From an uncultured Woeseiaceae bacterium (GTDB taxonomy: Bacteria > Pseudomonadota > Gammaproteobacteria > Steroidobacterales > Woeseiaceae): a DNA stretch of 26,639 nt. Below the pieces are notes generated by a model. It did no database searches and was not told the origin of the DNA. It saw only the letters and a list, made by a program, of their open reading frames with translations. A program made the translations under genes and the position numbers. Shown piece after piece: positions 15,778 through 23,237 of this stretch (the first letter of the stretch is position 1; every line of letters starts with the position of its first letter). The DNA lies in contig CALZHX010000320.1 of NCBI GenBank assembly GCA_945787435.1, positions 1 through 26,639 on the forward strand, in the 5' to 3' direction.

Positions 15778-17366
15778 TCGAAGGCCTCCTCGGAGACGCG
15801 CTTGACCGGCGGCGTATCAAATGTGTGATACGGCGCGGGTGATGGCACGGTCCACTCAAGGCCACGCGGAGCTTCCCATACCCGGTCAGTCGCCTTTTCG
15901 CCTTTCTTCGACGTCAGAAGAACATAGACGAAAATCAACTGCGACAGGCCGAAGCCGATGGCGCCGACACTGGCCATCCAGTTGAAGTCCGCAAACTGCG
16001 TCGAGTAATCGGGAATGCGCCGAGGCATACCAGCAAGGCCGAGAAAGTGCATCGGGAAAAACGTCAGGTTAACGAATATCGTCGACATCCAGAAATGCAG
16101 TTTGCCAGCCGTCTCGTTGTACATGTGGCCGGTCCATTTCGGAAGCCAGTAGTACGCGCCTGCCATCAGCGCGAAGATAGAGCCCGGCACGAGCACGTAA
16201 TGAAAATGCGCGACGACAAAGTAAGAGTCATGGTACTGAATGTCGGCCGGCGCAATTGCCAGCATCACCCCTGAGAACCCGCCGATCGTAAACAGGAATA
16301 CGAAGCCAAGTGAAAACAGCATCGGCGTTTCGAACGTCATCGCGCCGCGCCACATTGTCGCGATCCAGTTAAATACCTTGACGCCTGTCGGAACGGCGAT
16401 GAGCATCGTCGCGAACATGAAGAACATCTGTCCAGACAACGGCATGCCGACCGTAAACATGTGATGTGCCCAGACGATGAATGACAGGAATGCAATTGAC
16501 GATGCGGCGTAGACCATAGAGTCATGACCGAACAAAGGCTTTCTCGAGAACGTCGGGATGATCTCCGAGACGACACCGAAGGCCGGCAGAATCATGATGT
16601 AGACCTCGGGGTGACCGAAGAACCAGAAGATGTGCTGGAACATGACCGGGTCACCACCACCGGCGGCGAGGAAGAAGCTCGTGCCGAAAAACTGATCCGT
16701 CAGCAGCATTGTCACGGCGCCGGCGAACACTGGCATCACCGCGATCAGAAGGTAGGCCGTGATCAGCCAGGTCCAGACAAACATCGGCATCTTCAGTAGC
16801 CACATGTCGGGCGCGCGCATGTTCAGGATGGTGACGATAATGTTGATTGCACCCATGATCGAGCTCAGGCCCATCAGGAGAATCGAGAAGATCAGGAACG
16901 GAAAGGCAACGCCGGTTTGTAGCACAATCGGCGGATACATGGTCCAGCCGCTTGCGGGAGCGCCGCCAGGCATCAGCAATGTGGACAGGAGAATGCCGAA
17001 TGCGACAGGCAGAATCCAGAACGACCAGTTGTTCATACGCGGCAGCGCCATGTCAGGCGCGCCGATCATCATCGGGATCATCCAGTTGGCGAGACCGACA
17101 AACGCCGGCATAACAGCGCCGAATACCATGATCAGCGCGTGCATCGTCGTCATCTGGTTGAAAAACTCAGGGTGCACGAACTGCAGCCCGGGCGTCATGA
17201 GTTCGCTGCGGATGACGAGCGCCATCGCGCCGCCGGCGAAGAACATGATCAGGCTGAAGATAAGGTACATCGTGCCGATGTCCTTATGATTCGTCGTAAA
17301 CAACCAACGCTTGATGCCCTTCTCCGGGCCGTGGTGTTCGTGCGCGTCTGCAACTGCCGTGGTCAT
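15774..17366 (-). CDS. coxA: Cytochrome c oxidase subunit I (aa3 type)
   Basis: Catalytic subunit that reduces O2 and pumps protons, 530 residues with twelve helices. All ligands are visible: heme a His76 (in MTTMHALIM) and His389, heme a3 His387 (both in VAHFHYV), CuB His252, His301 and His302, and the Tyr256 cross-linked to His252 in GHPEVY. D-channel residues Asp105 and Asn113 (GAPDMALPRMNN) are kept, and Lys330 fits the K-channel, so it is an A1-type pump. The start is ATG at 17366, five bases after the coxB stop, with GGAGAA nine bases before it; a frame open to 17456 runs back into coxB and is not needed. The stop overlaps the small-peptide gene. Confidence 0.98.
   Translation of the reverse strand: MTTAVADAHEHHGPEKGIKRWLFTTNHKDIGTMYLIFSLIMFFAGGAMALVIRSELMTPGLQFVHPEFFNQMTTMHALIMVFGAVMPAFVGLANWMIPMMIGAPDMALPRMNNWSFWILPVAFGILLSTLLMPGGAPASGWTMYPPIVLQTGVAFPFLIFSILLMGLSSIMGAINIIVTILNMRAPDMWLLKMPMFVWTWLITAYLLIAVMPVFAGAVTMLLTDQFFGTSFFLAAGGGDPVMFQHIFWFFGHPEVYIMILPAFGVVSEIIPTFSRKPLFGHDSMVYAASSIAFLSFIVWAHHMFTVGMPLSGQMFFMFATMLIAVPTGVKVFNWIATMWRGAMTFETPMLFSLGFVFLFTIGGFSGVMLAIAPADIQYHDSYFVVAHFHYVLVPGSIFALMAGAYYWLPKWTGHMYNETAGKLHFWMSTIFVNLTFFPMHFLGLAGMPRRIPDYSTQFADFNWMASVGAIGFGLSQLIFVYVLLTSKKGEKATDRVWEAPRGLEWTVPSPAPYHTFDTPPVKRVSEEAFE
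15785..15791 (-). promoter_or_regulatory. Strong Shine-Dalgarno for the 38-codon gene
   Basis: GAGGAGG, seven bases before the GTG at 15777, inside the last codons of coxA. It is among the best ribosome sites in the window and is the main support for the small gene. Confidence 0.75.
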
Positions 17367-17370
17367 ACTC

Positions 17371-18180
17371 TTAGTTCTCCATCTGCGCGACTTGGGCGCC
17401 GCCAGCGTGGCGAGTGTCGACCCAGGCTTGGTAGGCATCTGGCTCGACCACCTCAACTACGATGGGCATATAGCCGTGATCCTTGCCGCAAAGTTCTGCG
17501 CACTGACCGCGGAATGTTCCTGTTTCAGTTGCCCGGAACCAGACTTCGTTAATGATGCCCGGAATAGCGTCCTTTTTGATCGCAAGGTCAGGTACCCACC
17601 ACGAGTGGATGACGTCGTTCGACGTCATCAACAGACGCACTTTCCTACCCTTGGGGACGACCAGCGGGCGATCAACCTCGAGCAGGTAGTTCTCCACGCT
17701 GAACGGGTCGACGCCAGACTCCTTGAATCGAGCCTTCACGCTGGGCAGTGCCAGGCTCGAGTAAAACTCTACGCCCTCATCCTGGTATTTGTAATGCCAT
17801 TTCCACTGGTAGCCCGTGATGACAATCGACACGTCCGGGTCGCGCGAGTCTTCGAGCCGGATCATGGTCTCCGCGGCGGGAACTGCCATCACCAGCAGGA
17901 TGATGCAGGGGATGATCGTCCAGATCACCTCAGCGCTGGTGCTGTGCGAGAACGTCGCGGGCTTGGCGCCCCTGGACTTTCGATGCATGAACAGCGAGAT
18001 GATCATGGCGCCGAACACGACGACACCGATGGCGACACACCACCAGAAAACCATCATGTGCAGGTCGTAGGTCTCGGCGCTGAGTTCGGTTATGCCGCGC
18101 GGCATATTCAGCGCCCAGTCGGCATTCGCTGCACTCGCAAAGATCAGGCCGAGCAAGCTCAGAAAAGATTTTTGTAGCAT
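17371..18180 (-). CDS. coxB: Cytochrome c oxidase subunit II
   Basis: Subunit that takes electrons from cytochrome c through the binuclear CuA centre. A signal peptide (about 1-20, ending AANA) is followed by two helices (42-65 and 84-104) and a periplasmic cupredoxin domain. CuA ligands are all present: His192, Cys227, Glu229, Cys231, His235 and Met238, in IHSWW and QCAELCGKDHGYM; the aromatic YQWKWHYKY electron-entry patch is near 124-132. There is no C-terminal cytochrome c domain. I chose ATG at 18180 because GGTGA lies eight bases before it and it gives a normal signal peptide; ATG at 18198 is in frame and possible. It is the first gene of the cluster. Confidence 0.96.
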   Translation of the reverse strand: MLQKSFLSLLGLIFASAANADWALNMPRGITELSAETYDLHMMVFWWCVAIGVVVFGAMIISLFMHRKSRGAKPATFSHSTSAEVIWTIIPCIILLVMAVPAAETMIRLEDSRDPDVSIVITGYQWKWHYKYQDEGVEFYSSLALPSVKARFKESGVDPFSVENYLLEVDRPLVVPKGRKVRLLMTSNDVIHSWWVPDLAIKKDAIPGIINEVWFRATETGTFRGQCAELCGKDHGYMPIVVEVVEPDAYQAWVDTRHAGGAQVAQMEN

Positions 18181-18268
18181 TAGATTGATCACCGTCATGA
18201 CCCCAAAAAAGGGCCGCTTTTCTCAAATAGTCGTCGGGTGGTTGGTGCTTCGGCAAAAAAGCTTGCGA

Positions 18269-18297
18269 AGTGTACTGAATGCTCGCGGACCATGCAA
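18269..18297 (-). promoter_or_regulatory. Predicted sigma-70 promoter of the oxidase cluster
   Basis: TTGCAT and TACACT with the optimal 17-base spacing lie between the methyltransferase and coxB. Transcription would begin near 18262, giving a leader of about 65-80 bases before coxB. The -35 matches weakly (three of six), so an activator may be needed; this is inference. Confidence 0.5.
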
Positions 18298-18352
18298 TCC
18301 TGAAAAACAACTAATCCGCGCGAATTTTCGTGATTTTACAAGGCCTTACGGG

Positions 18353-19111
18353 TCAACGGATCCGCATGCCGATCTCTCCTGCATCGACGTGGTATTCCGC
18401 GCCGCCAGATCGGTGCCCGCCGCCCCAGCAGTGTCCATAGACAAGTTCAAGCTCGAGCTCAAGTTCGAGGCCCATTTCCTCGATTTCATCGGGGACACAA
18501 TGACGCGCCCCTATCGCAGTTAAGTCATTCACCAACGACCCTGTGCTCTCGTAAGTGACCGTCAATCGGTCGACGTCGAGGACCGGGTCACGAAGCCCCG
18601 CGCCGACTAGCGCGTCGCCGACGTCGTGCATGTCAGTGAAGGGTTCGTGCCGGAGGCCCCTCAGGCTGTCCGGCCCGAGAGTCGCAAACACGAAAAGGCC
18701 GTCTTGTCGAAGCACCCGTGATACCTCGGCAAACACCGGCGCGAAATCCGGCATCCAGGGCAGCAACTGGTTGGCGAAAACGACGTCGACGCTGTGATCA
18801 GGAAAAGGTAGCGCGGCTGCGTCTGCCTGGAAAAAAGCCGTTTTCGACAGCCAGGTTTTTTTTGATCGGGCTTTTTGCAGCATCTTTTGTGACAGGTCGA
18901 CGGCCAGAATGCGAGCACGTTTGAAACGGCGCTCGAGTGCACGACCAGCGGAGCCTGTCGCTGAGCCGAGGTCAATAACGTACCTGGCATCGATAGTTAT
19001 CGGCTCGAGTCTTGCCAGCAGACCGTCGCGGGTTGTGGCGAGAACGAAATCGGCGGAGTCGAACGTGCCTGCGGCACCGTCAAATCGTCGTTGCATATCG
19101 CCCGGGTTCAT
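18353..19111 (-). CDS. SAM-dependent methyltransferase, BioC-like
   Basis: Class I methyltransferase of 252 residues. The SAM-binding motif I is VIDLGSATGSAGRAL (about 45-59), then motif II VDLSQKML, an LPFPDHSVDVVFANQLLPWM post-I block and RVLRQDGLFVFATLGPDSL, a set typical of BioC (malonyl-ACP O-methyltransferase, which starts biotin synthesis). The later NDLTAIGARH block also fits BioC, and bioC genes often sit beside comF in Gammaproteobacteria; here it is divergent from comF, but no bioB/F/H is seen, so a related methyltransferase remains possible. The start is uncertain: ATG at 19111 was chosen over GTG at 19147 and ATG at 19096. Near the end there is a run of Glu-Leu repeats (about 214-223). 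Confidence 0.72.
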   Translation of the reverse strand: MNPGDMQRRFDGAAGTFDSADFVLATTRDGLLARLEPITIDARYVIDLGSATGSAGRALERRFKRARILAVDLSQKMLQKARSKKTWLSKTAFFQADAAALPFPDHSVDVVFANQLLPWMPDFAPVFAEVSRVLRQDGLFVFATLGPDSLRGLRHEPFTDMHDVGDALVGAGLRDPVLDVDRLTVTYESTGSLVNDLTAIGARHCVPDEIEEMGLELELELELVYGHCWGGGHRSGGAEYHVDAGEIGMRIR

Positions 19112-19195
19112 GGCCTCGCACGTTACCACGCTTTGTTGCTGAAACACGCCAATAGACGCGTGGCCACGGTGATACCGGAATACGACAATTGGACG

Positions 19196-19873
19196 ATGCG
19201 TTGGGCGCCGATTACAAGCAGATCACTCGCACTGGTCGCCTGGTTCTGGCGCAGGATCAGCGAAGCTGTTTGTCCGCTTTGTTGTGTGTTTTGCGGTGCC
19301 CGGCAGCTTGATGCGCCAGTTTGCGATGGTTGCCTGGGCGATCTTACGCGTGTGACCAACCCTTGTGGCAATGAGCCGCCGTTCACGTTCGTCATTGCGC
19401 CATACGAGTATGCATTTCCTATCGATGCAGCGATAAAGGCCCTGAAGTTCCGACGCAAATTATTCTACGCGCCGGCCTTTGCGCAGCTGCTGATGTTATC
19501 GCTACCCGCTTTCCCCGACGACGTCGACGCGCTGTTGCCAATGCCTCTGCACTGGCGGCGGCACGGGCTGCGAGGATTCAACCAGGCGACCGAGATAGCG
19601 AGGCCAATCCGACGGGCTACGGGCTTGCCATTCATTTGCAATGTTGTCCGTTGTCGCAACACGCCTTTCCAGTCCGGCCTCACGGCGGCACAGCGTAAAC
19701 GCAACCTGAAGAACGCTTTCACCGTGAAAGGAGATTTGTGTCATCGGCACGTGCTGATTGTCGACGATGTGATTACAACCGGGGAGACGTGCAGGCAGCT
19801 TGCCGACGCCCTGTTTGGCGCTGGCGTGATGCGTGTCAGCGTTCTGGCTATTGCGCGGGCAGCACCGGTGTAA
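19196..19873 (+). CDS. comF: ComF-family amidophosphoribosyltransferase-like protein
   Basis: Cytosolic protein of the ComF/GntX family, linked with DNA uptake and use, with a type I phosphoribosyltransferase fold whose enzymatic substrate is unknown. 225 residues: an N-terminal double zinc motif (CPLCCVFC, then CDGC; cysteines 26-46), the IKALKFRRK block near 80-88, LHWRRHGLRGFNQA near 118-131 and the PRPP loop VLIVDDVITTGET at 186-198. The ATG at 19196 has GGA five bases before it; the open frame continues upstream to 19091 but that part would overlap the divergent methyltransferase. The last 26 bases overlap the end of ubiA on the other strand. Confidence 0.92.
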   Translation: MRWAPITSRSLALVAWFWRRISEAVCPLCCVFCGARQLDAPVCDGCLGDLTRVTNPCGNEPPFTFVIAPYEYAFPIDAAIKALKFRRKLFYAPAFAQLLMLSLPAFPDDVDALLPMPLHWRRHGLRGFNQATEIARPIRRATGLPFICNVVRCRNTPFQSGLTAAQRKRNLKNAFTVKGDLCHRHVLIVDDVITTGETCRQLADALFGAGVMRVSVLAIARAAPV

Positions 19874-20759
19874 ACGTGTAGTGCAAAACGATGCCGATGA
19901 AAATCAACAGGCCAATTTGGTGATTGTGCAGGAAAGCGGCAAAACAACCGGCTGGCTGGCGGTCGCGGGCCAGCCACTGGTGGTAAGCCATCAACCCTGC
20001 GGTGCCAGCAACCGAGAGGTAGTACCAGAAACCGAGTTCAGCGAGCAGCCCGACGAGAATCAACGCCGCAAGCATCAGGATCTGTAGCCCGGCGATCACA
20101 AACAGGTCGACCTCACCAAACAACAACGCTGTCGATTTCACGCCCAGCTTGCGATCGTCTTCGCGGTCAACCATGGCATAAAACGTGTCGTAGATGACGG
20201 CCCAGATGACGGCAACGCCAAAAACCAGCCACGCGAGCTGCGGCGTTTCCCCGGTCTGCGCGGCGAACGCCATCGGCACGGCCCAGCCGAAAGCGGCTCC
20301 GAGGATAAACTGCGGAATCGACACCCAGCGCTTGATAAACGGATACGCGACGGTCAGCCCGGCCGCAATAATTGCGAGTAATCTTGCCGGGCGATTGAGC
20401 ATTGTCGCGAGGCCGATCGCGATCAGTGACAGTGCAACGAACAGGACGAGCGCCTCCAACGGTGCGACGGCTCCTGACGCAATGGGGCGTGTACGCGTTC
20501 GTTCGACGTAGGGATCGATCTTGCGATCAACGTAATCGTTGAGGACGCATCCAGCCGACCGCATGATGAATACGCCAACGACAAAAACGACGAACAACCC
20601 CTGGTCCGGGTGCCCTTCCCCGGCGAGCCACAACGCCCAGAGCGTTGGCCACAGCAAAAGCCAAAGGCCGACCGGCTTGTCGATGCGCATGAGCTTGCCG
20701 TAGTTGCGCAACTGAGCAACGACATTTTTCTTCAGCTTCGGTGACAGGATGTTTTTCAT
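19848..20759 (-). CDS. ubiA: 4-hydroxybenzoate polyprenyltransferase
   Basis: Membrane prenyltransferase that joins the octaprenyl (or similar) tail to 4-hydroxybenzoate in ubiquinone synthesis. 303 residues, about eight helices. The first Mg2+/diphosphate motif is NDYVDRKID (Asn74, Asp75, Asp78, Asp82) and the second is DTFYAMVDREDD (Asp191, Asp198, Asp201, Asp202), both in the UbiA form. The N-terminal block RIDKPVGLWLLLWPTLWAL is diagnostic for UbiA as against MenA or CyoE. ubiC is not adjacent; the gene instead lies nine bases after recG. Ubiquinone made by this enzyme feeds the same respiratory chain as the oxidase encoded upstream. Confidence 0.97.
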   Translation of the reverse strand: MKNILSPKLKKNVVAQLRNYGKLMRIDKPVGLWLLLWPTLWALWLAGEGHPDQGLFVVFVVGVFIMRSAGCVLNDYVDRKIDPYVERTRTRPIASGAVAPLEALVLFVALSLIAIGLATMLNRPARLLAIIAAGLTVAYPFIKRWVSIPQFILGAAFGWAVPMAFAAQTGETPQLAWLVFGVAVIWAVIYDTFYAMVDREDDRKLGVKSTALLFGEVDLFVIAGLQILMLAALILVGLLAELGFWYYLSVAGTAGLMAYHQWLARDRQPAGCFAAFLHNHQIGLLIFIGIVLHYTFTPVLPAQ

Positions 20760-20768
20760 CGCGGCGGA

Positions 20769-22856
20769 TTATACCTTTCCGTAGCGTCCGGCATCGCCAA
20801 GCCAGCGACGTACGATCGCAGCGCCGACTCGGGGCGTATCACGAATGATACTTTCAGCGGCCAATTGCACGCCAGGCATAAGCTCCGCGTCACGTACGAG
20901 GTTGGCGATGCGGTAATCGGGCAAGCCCGTCTGCCGGGTTCCAAGGAGTTCCCCGGGTCCGCGCAATTCAAGGTCACGCTGCGCGACGAGAAAACCATCA
21001 TTGGTATCCCGCAAGACAGCGAGGCGACTGCGGGCAAGCTGCCCGAGCGGCGGTTTGTACAACAGAACGCAATGGCTTTGAGTCGTGCCCCTGCCAACAC
21101 GTCCGCGCAGCTGATGCAGCTGGGAAAGGCCCATACGCTCCGCGTTCTCGATGATCATCAGGCTCGCATTCCCTACGTCGACGCCGACTTCTATGACTGT
21201 CGTTGCAACGAGTAGCTGGATCGTGCCGTCTTTAAACGCCTGCATGCCACGTTCCTTCTCGGCCGGACGCATGCGCCCGTGTACAAGTCCGACGCGGAGC
21301 TCCGGCAGCGCCTCGGTCAGCATCTCGTAGCTCGCCGTTGCCGCCTCGTAGTCGAGCACATCGGACTCTTCAATAAGCGGACAAACCCAGTAGGCCTGTT
21401 GTCCCGACTGACAGGCCTCGCGCACGCGGGCAACGATTTCTTCGCGGCGCGTTTCAGGTACGGCGATTGTTGAAACTGGCTCCCTCCCGGGCGGTAGCTC
21501 GTCGATGATGGATGTATCAAGATCGGCGTATGCGGCCATCGCGAGCGTGCGCGGGATCGGCGTTGCGGTCATGACGAGCTGGTGAGGATAACTGCCCTCG
21601 CCAACACCCTTTTCCCGTAATGCGACTCGTTGGTGTACACCGAAGCGATGTTGCTCATCGATAACAACAAGTGCAAGGTCTTGAAACTCGACGCCCTCCT
21701 GGAACAGGGCATGGGTGCCGACGACAACAGAGGCACTGCCATCCGCAATCGAAGCGAGCGCTTCGCGGCGGGCTGCCGCACGCTGGCTGCCGCTCAGCCA
21801 TGCCGGCTCGATGCCGAGTGGGCGAAACCAGTCACCGAAACTGCGCCAGTGTTGCTCGGCCAGCAACTCGGTTGGCGCCATGATGGCGGCCTGCACGCCG
21901 CATGCAACCGCCTTCAGGCAGGCGATTGCAGCAACCACTGTTTTACCAGAACCGACGTCCCCCTGGATCAGTCGCATCATCGGGTGCGCTTGCGACAGGT
22001 CGCTCAGAATTTCATCGACGACGCGCCGCTGTGCCCCGGTCAATACAAAAGGCAGGGACTTGATGAAGCTGTCGACCTCAGTTATCCCGTTTGCCAGTGG
22101 TCGGGCATCTTCCGTTTGCGCAAGGGCGCGCAGGCTGCGCAGGCTCATGTAGTGGGCAAGCAATTCCTCGAACGCGAGCCGCTGCTGGCAGGGATGCGTT
22201 CCAGCCAGCATGCTTGTGACGTCGGCGTCCGCGGGCGGACGATGCAGGTACAGGATGGCGTCCACGAGTTCAGGTAACCCAAGCCTGTCGCGCACCGGCT
22301 GCGGCAATAACTCCTCGGGCGGATGTTGCTGCATCAGTCGCAGCGCCTGGTCTGTCAGGTTGCGCAATCGTCCCTGTTGTACGCCTTCCGTCGCCGGGTA
22401 AATGGCAGTCAGCGTGTCGTTAATCGCGGCGTCCTGGTTCTCACGCAGCACACGGTACTCGGGATGAATCATTTCCAGCCCTGTCGCCCCCTTTCGTGCC
22501 TCGCCGAAACAGGTAAGTCGAACGCCAGGTTGAAACTGCGCCTGCTGTTGTCTGGAGAAATGAAAAAAGCGCAGCGTGATCTGGCCACTGCCGTCGCTCA
22601 TTCGAACCAGCAGGTTGCGCCGACCGCGGTACACGGTTTCGGCCAGCAGCACCTCCCCGGTTATCAGGCACCTGTTGCCAGCCTGCAAGGCGCCAATTCG
22701 TACCAGTTGTGTACGGTCTTCGTACCGCAGGGGCAACAGGAACAACAGGTCCTCAACCCGATTGAGATTGAGTCGCTCGAGCTTGATCGCCAGCGCCGGG
22801 CCGACGCCGTTCAGAACGGTTAATGGCGACGCGAGGTTAGAGTCCGAGGATTGCAT
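20769..22856 (-). CDS. recG: ATP-dependent DNA helicase RecG
   Basis: Helicase that reverses stalled replication forks and moves Holliday junctions. With the chosen ATG it has 695 residues, close to E. coli (693). The N-terminal wedge/OB domain starts at LTVLNGVGPALAIKLERL and includes LPLRYEDRT (41-49); helicase motifs are Walker A GDVGSGKT (299-306), MAPTELLAEQH (Ia), DEQH (400-403), MTATPIPRT (III), then TTVIEVGVDV and QLRGRVGRG near the end. A longer frame opens at 22946 but the extra residues lie inside ridA and have no family counterpart. The ATG overlaps the last 20 bases of ridA, and GAGG sits only three bases before it, a tight spacing that suggests coupling. Confidence 0.97.
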   Translation of the reverse strand: MQSSDSNLASPLTVLNGVGPALAIKLERLNLNRVEDLLFLLPLRYEDRTQLVRIGALQAGNRCLITGEVLLAETVYRGRRNLLVRMSDGSGQITLRFFHFSRQQQAQFQPGVRLTCFGEARKGATGLEMIHPEYRVLRENQDAAINDTLTAIYPATEGVQQGRLRNLTDQALRLMQQHPPEELLPQPVRDRLGLPELVDAILYLHRPPADADVTSMLAGTHPCQQRLAFEELLAHYMSLRSLRALAQTEDARPLANGITEVDSFIKSLPFVLTGAQRRVVDEILSDLSQAHPMMRLIQGDVGSGKTVVAAIACLKAVACGVQAAIMAPTELLAEQHWRSFGDWFRPLGIEPAWLSGSQRAAARREALASIADGSASVVVGTHALFQEGVEFQDLALVVIDEQHRFGVHQRVALREKGVGEGSYPHQLVMTATPIPRTLAMAAYADLDTSIIDELPPGREPVSTIAVPETRREEIVARVREACQSGQQAYWVCPLIEESDVLDYEAATASYEMLTEALPELRVGLVHGRMRPAEKERGMQAFKDGTIQLLVATTVIEVGVDVGNASLMIIENAERMGLSQLHQLRGRVGRGTTQSHCVLLYKPPLGQLARSRLAVLRDTNDGFLVAQRDLELRGPGELLGTRQTGLPDYRIANLVRDAELMPGVQLAAESIIRDTPRVGAAIVRRWLGDAGRYGKV

Positions 22857-23217
22857 CCGCCTCGACGTCAGCGCCTTTCGGCAGCGATGCGACACCGACA
22901 GCTGCGCGCGCCGGATACGGCTGACTGAAATAGTCTTCCATGACACTGTTCACGGTCGCAAAATTTCCAAGGTCAGTCAGGAAAATCGTAAGTTTGACGA
23001 CCTGGTTCAGATCACCACCTGCGGCCTCGGCAACTGCTTTGAGGTTTTCAAAGACCTGTCGTGTACGCGCCTCGAAATCGCCGTCGACAAACTCCATGGT
23101 TGCCGGGTCGAGCGGAATTTGCCCGGAAAGAAAAACGAGGTCTCCTGTCCTGATCGCCTGCGAATATGTACCGATGGCCGCCGGCGCCTTGTCGCTATGG
23201 ATTGCCTGTTTACGCAT
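22837..23217 (-). CDS. ridA: RidA-family enamine/imine deaminase
   Basis: Small trimeric enzyme of the YjgF/YER057c/UK114 family that hydrolyses reactive 2-aminoacrylate formed by PLP enzymes such as threonine dehydratase. 126 residues, the standard size. Typical blocks are APAAIGTYSQAIRTGDLVFLSG without the rest of the helix (residues 11-32), LKAVAEAAGGDL and the C-terminal YPARAAVGVASLPKGADVE, containing the catalytic-site arginine (near 103) that defines active RidA. The ATG has AGGAG five bases upstream. It lies between spoT and recG, an arrangement shared with Pseudomonas. Confidence 0.95.
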   Translation of the reverse strand: MRKQAIHSDKAPAAIGTYSQAIRTGDLVFLSGQIPLDPATMEFVDGDFEARTRQVFENLKAVAEAAGGDLNQVVKLTIFLTDLGNFATVNSVMEDYFSQPYPARAAVGVASLPKGADVEADAILGL

Positions 23218-23237
23218 TGGGGCTCCTGTAGTGTTAT

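Noticed and set aside
18199..18268. C-run/A-run/G-run near 18203-18214 as a terminator
   Set aside because: Three to four base pairs only, inside the predicted coxB leader, with no proper U-tract after a stem.
22857..22946. Upstream extension of recG
   Set aside because: Lies inside ridA and has no counterpart in RecG; the ATG at 22856 gives the family length.
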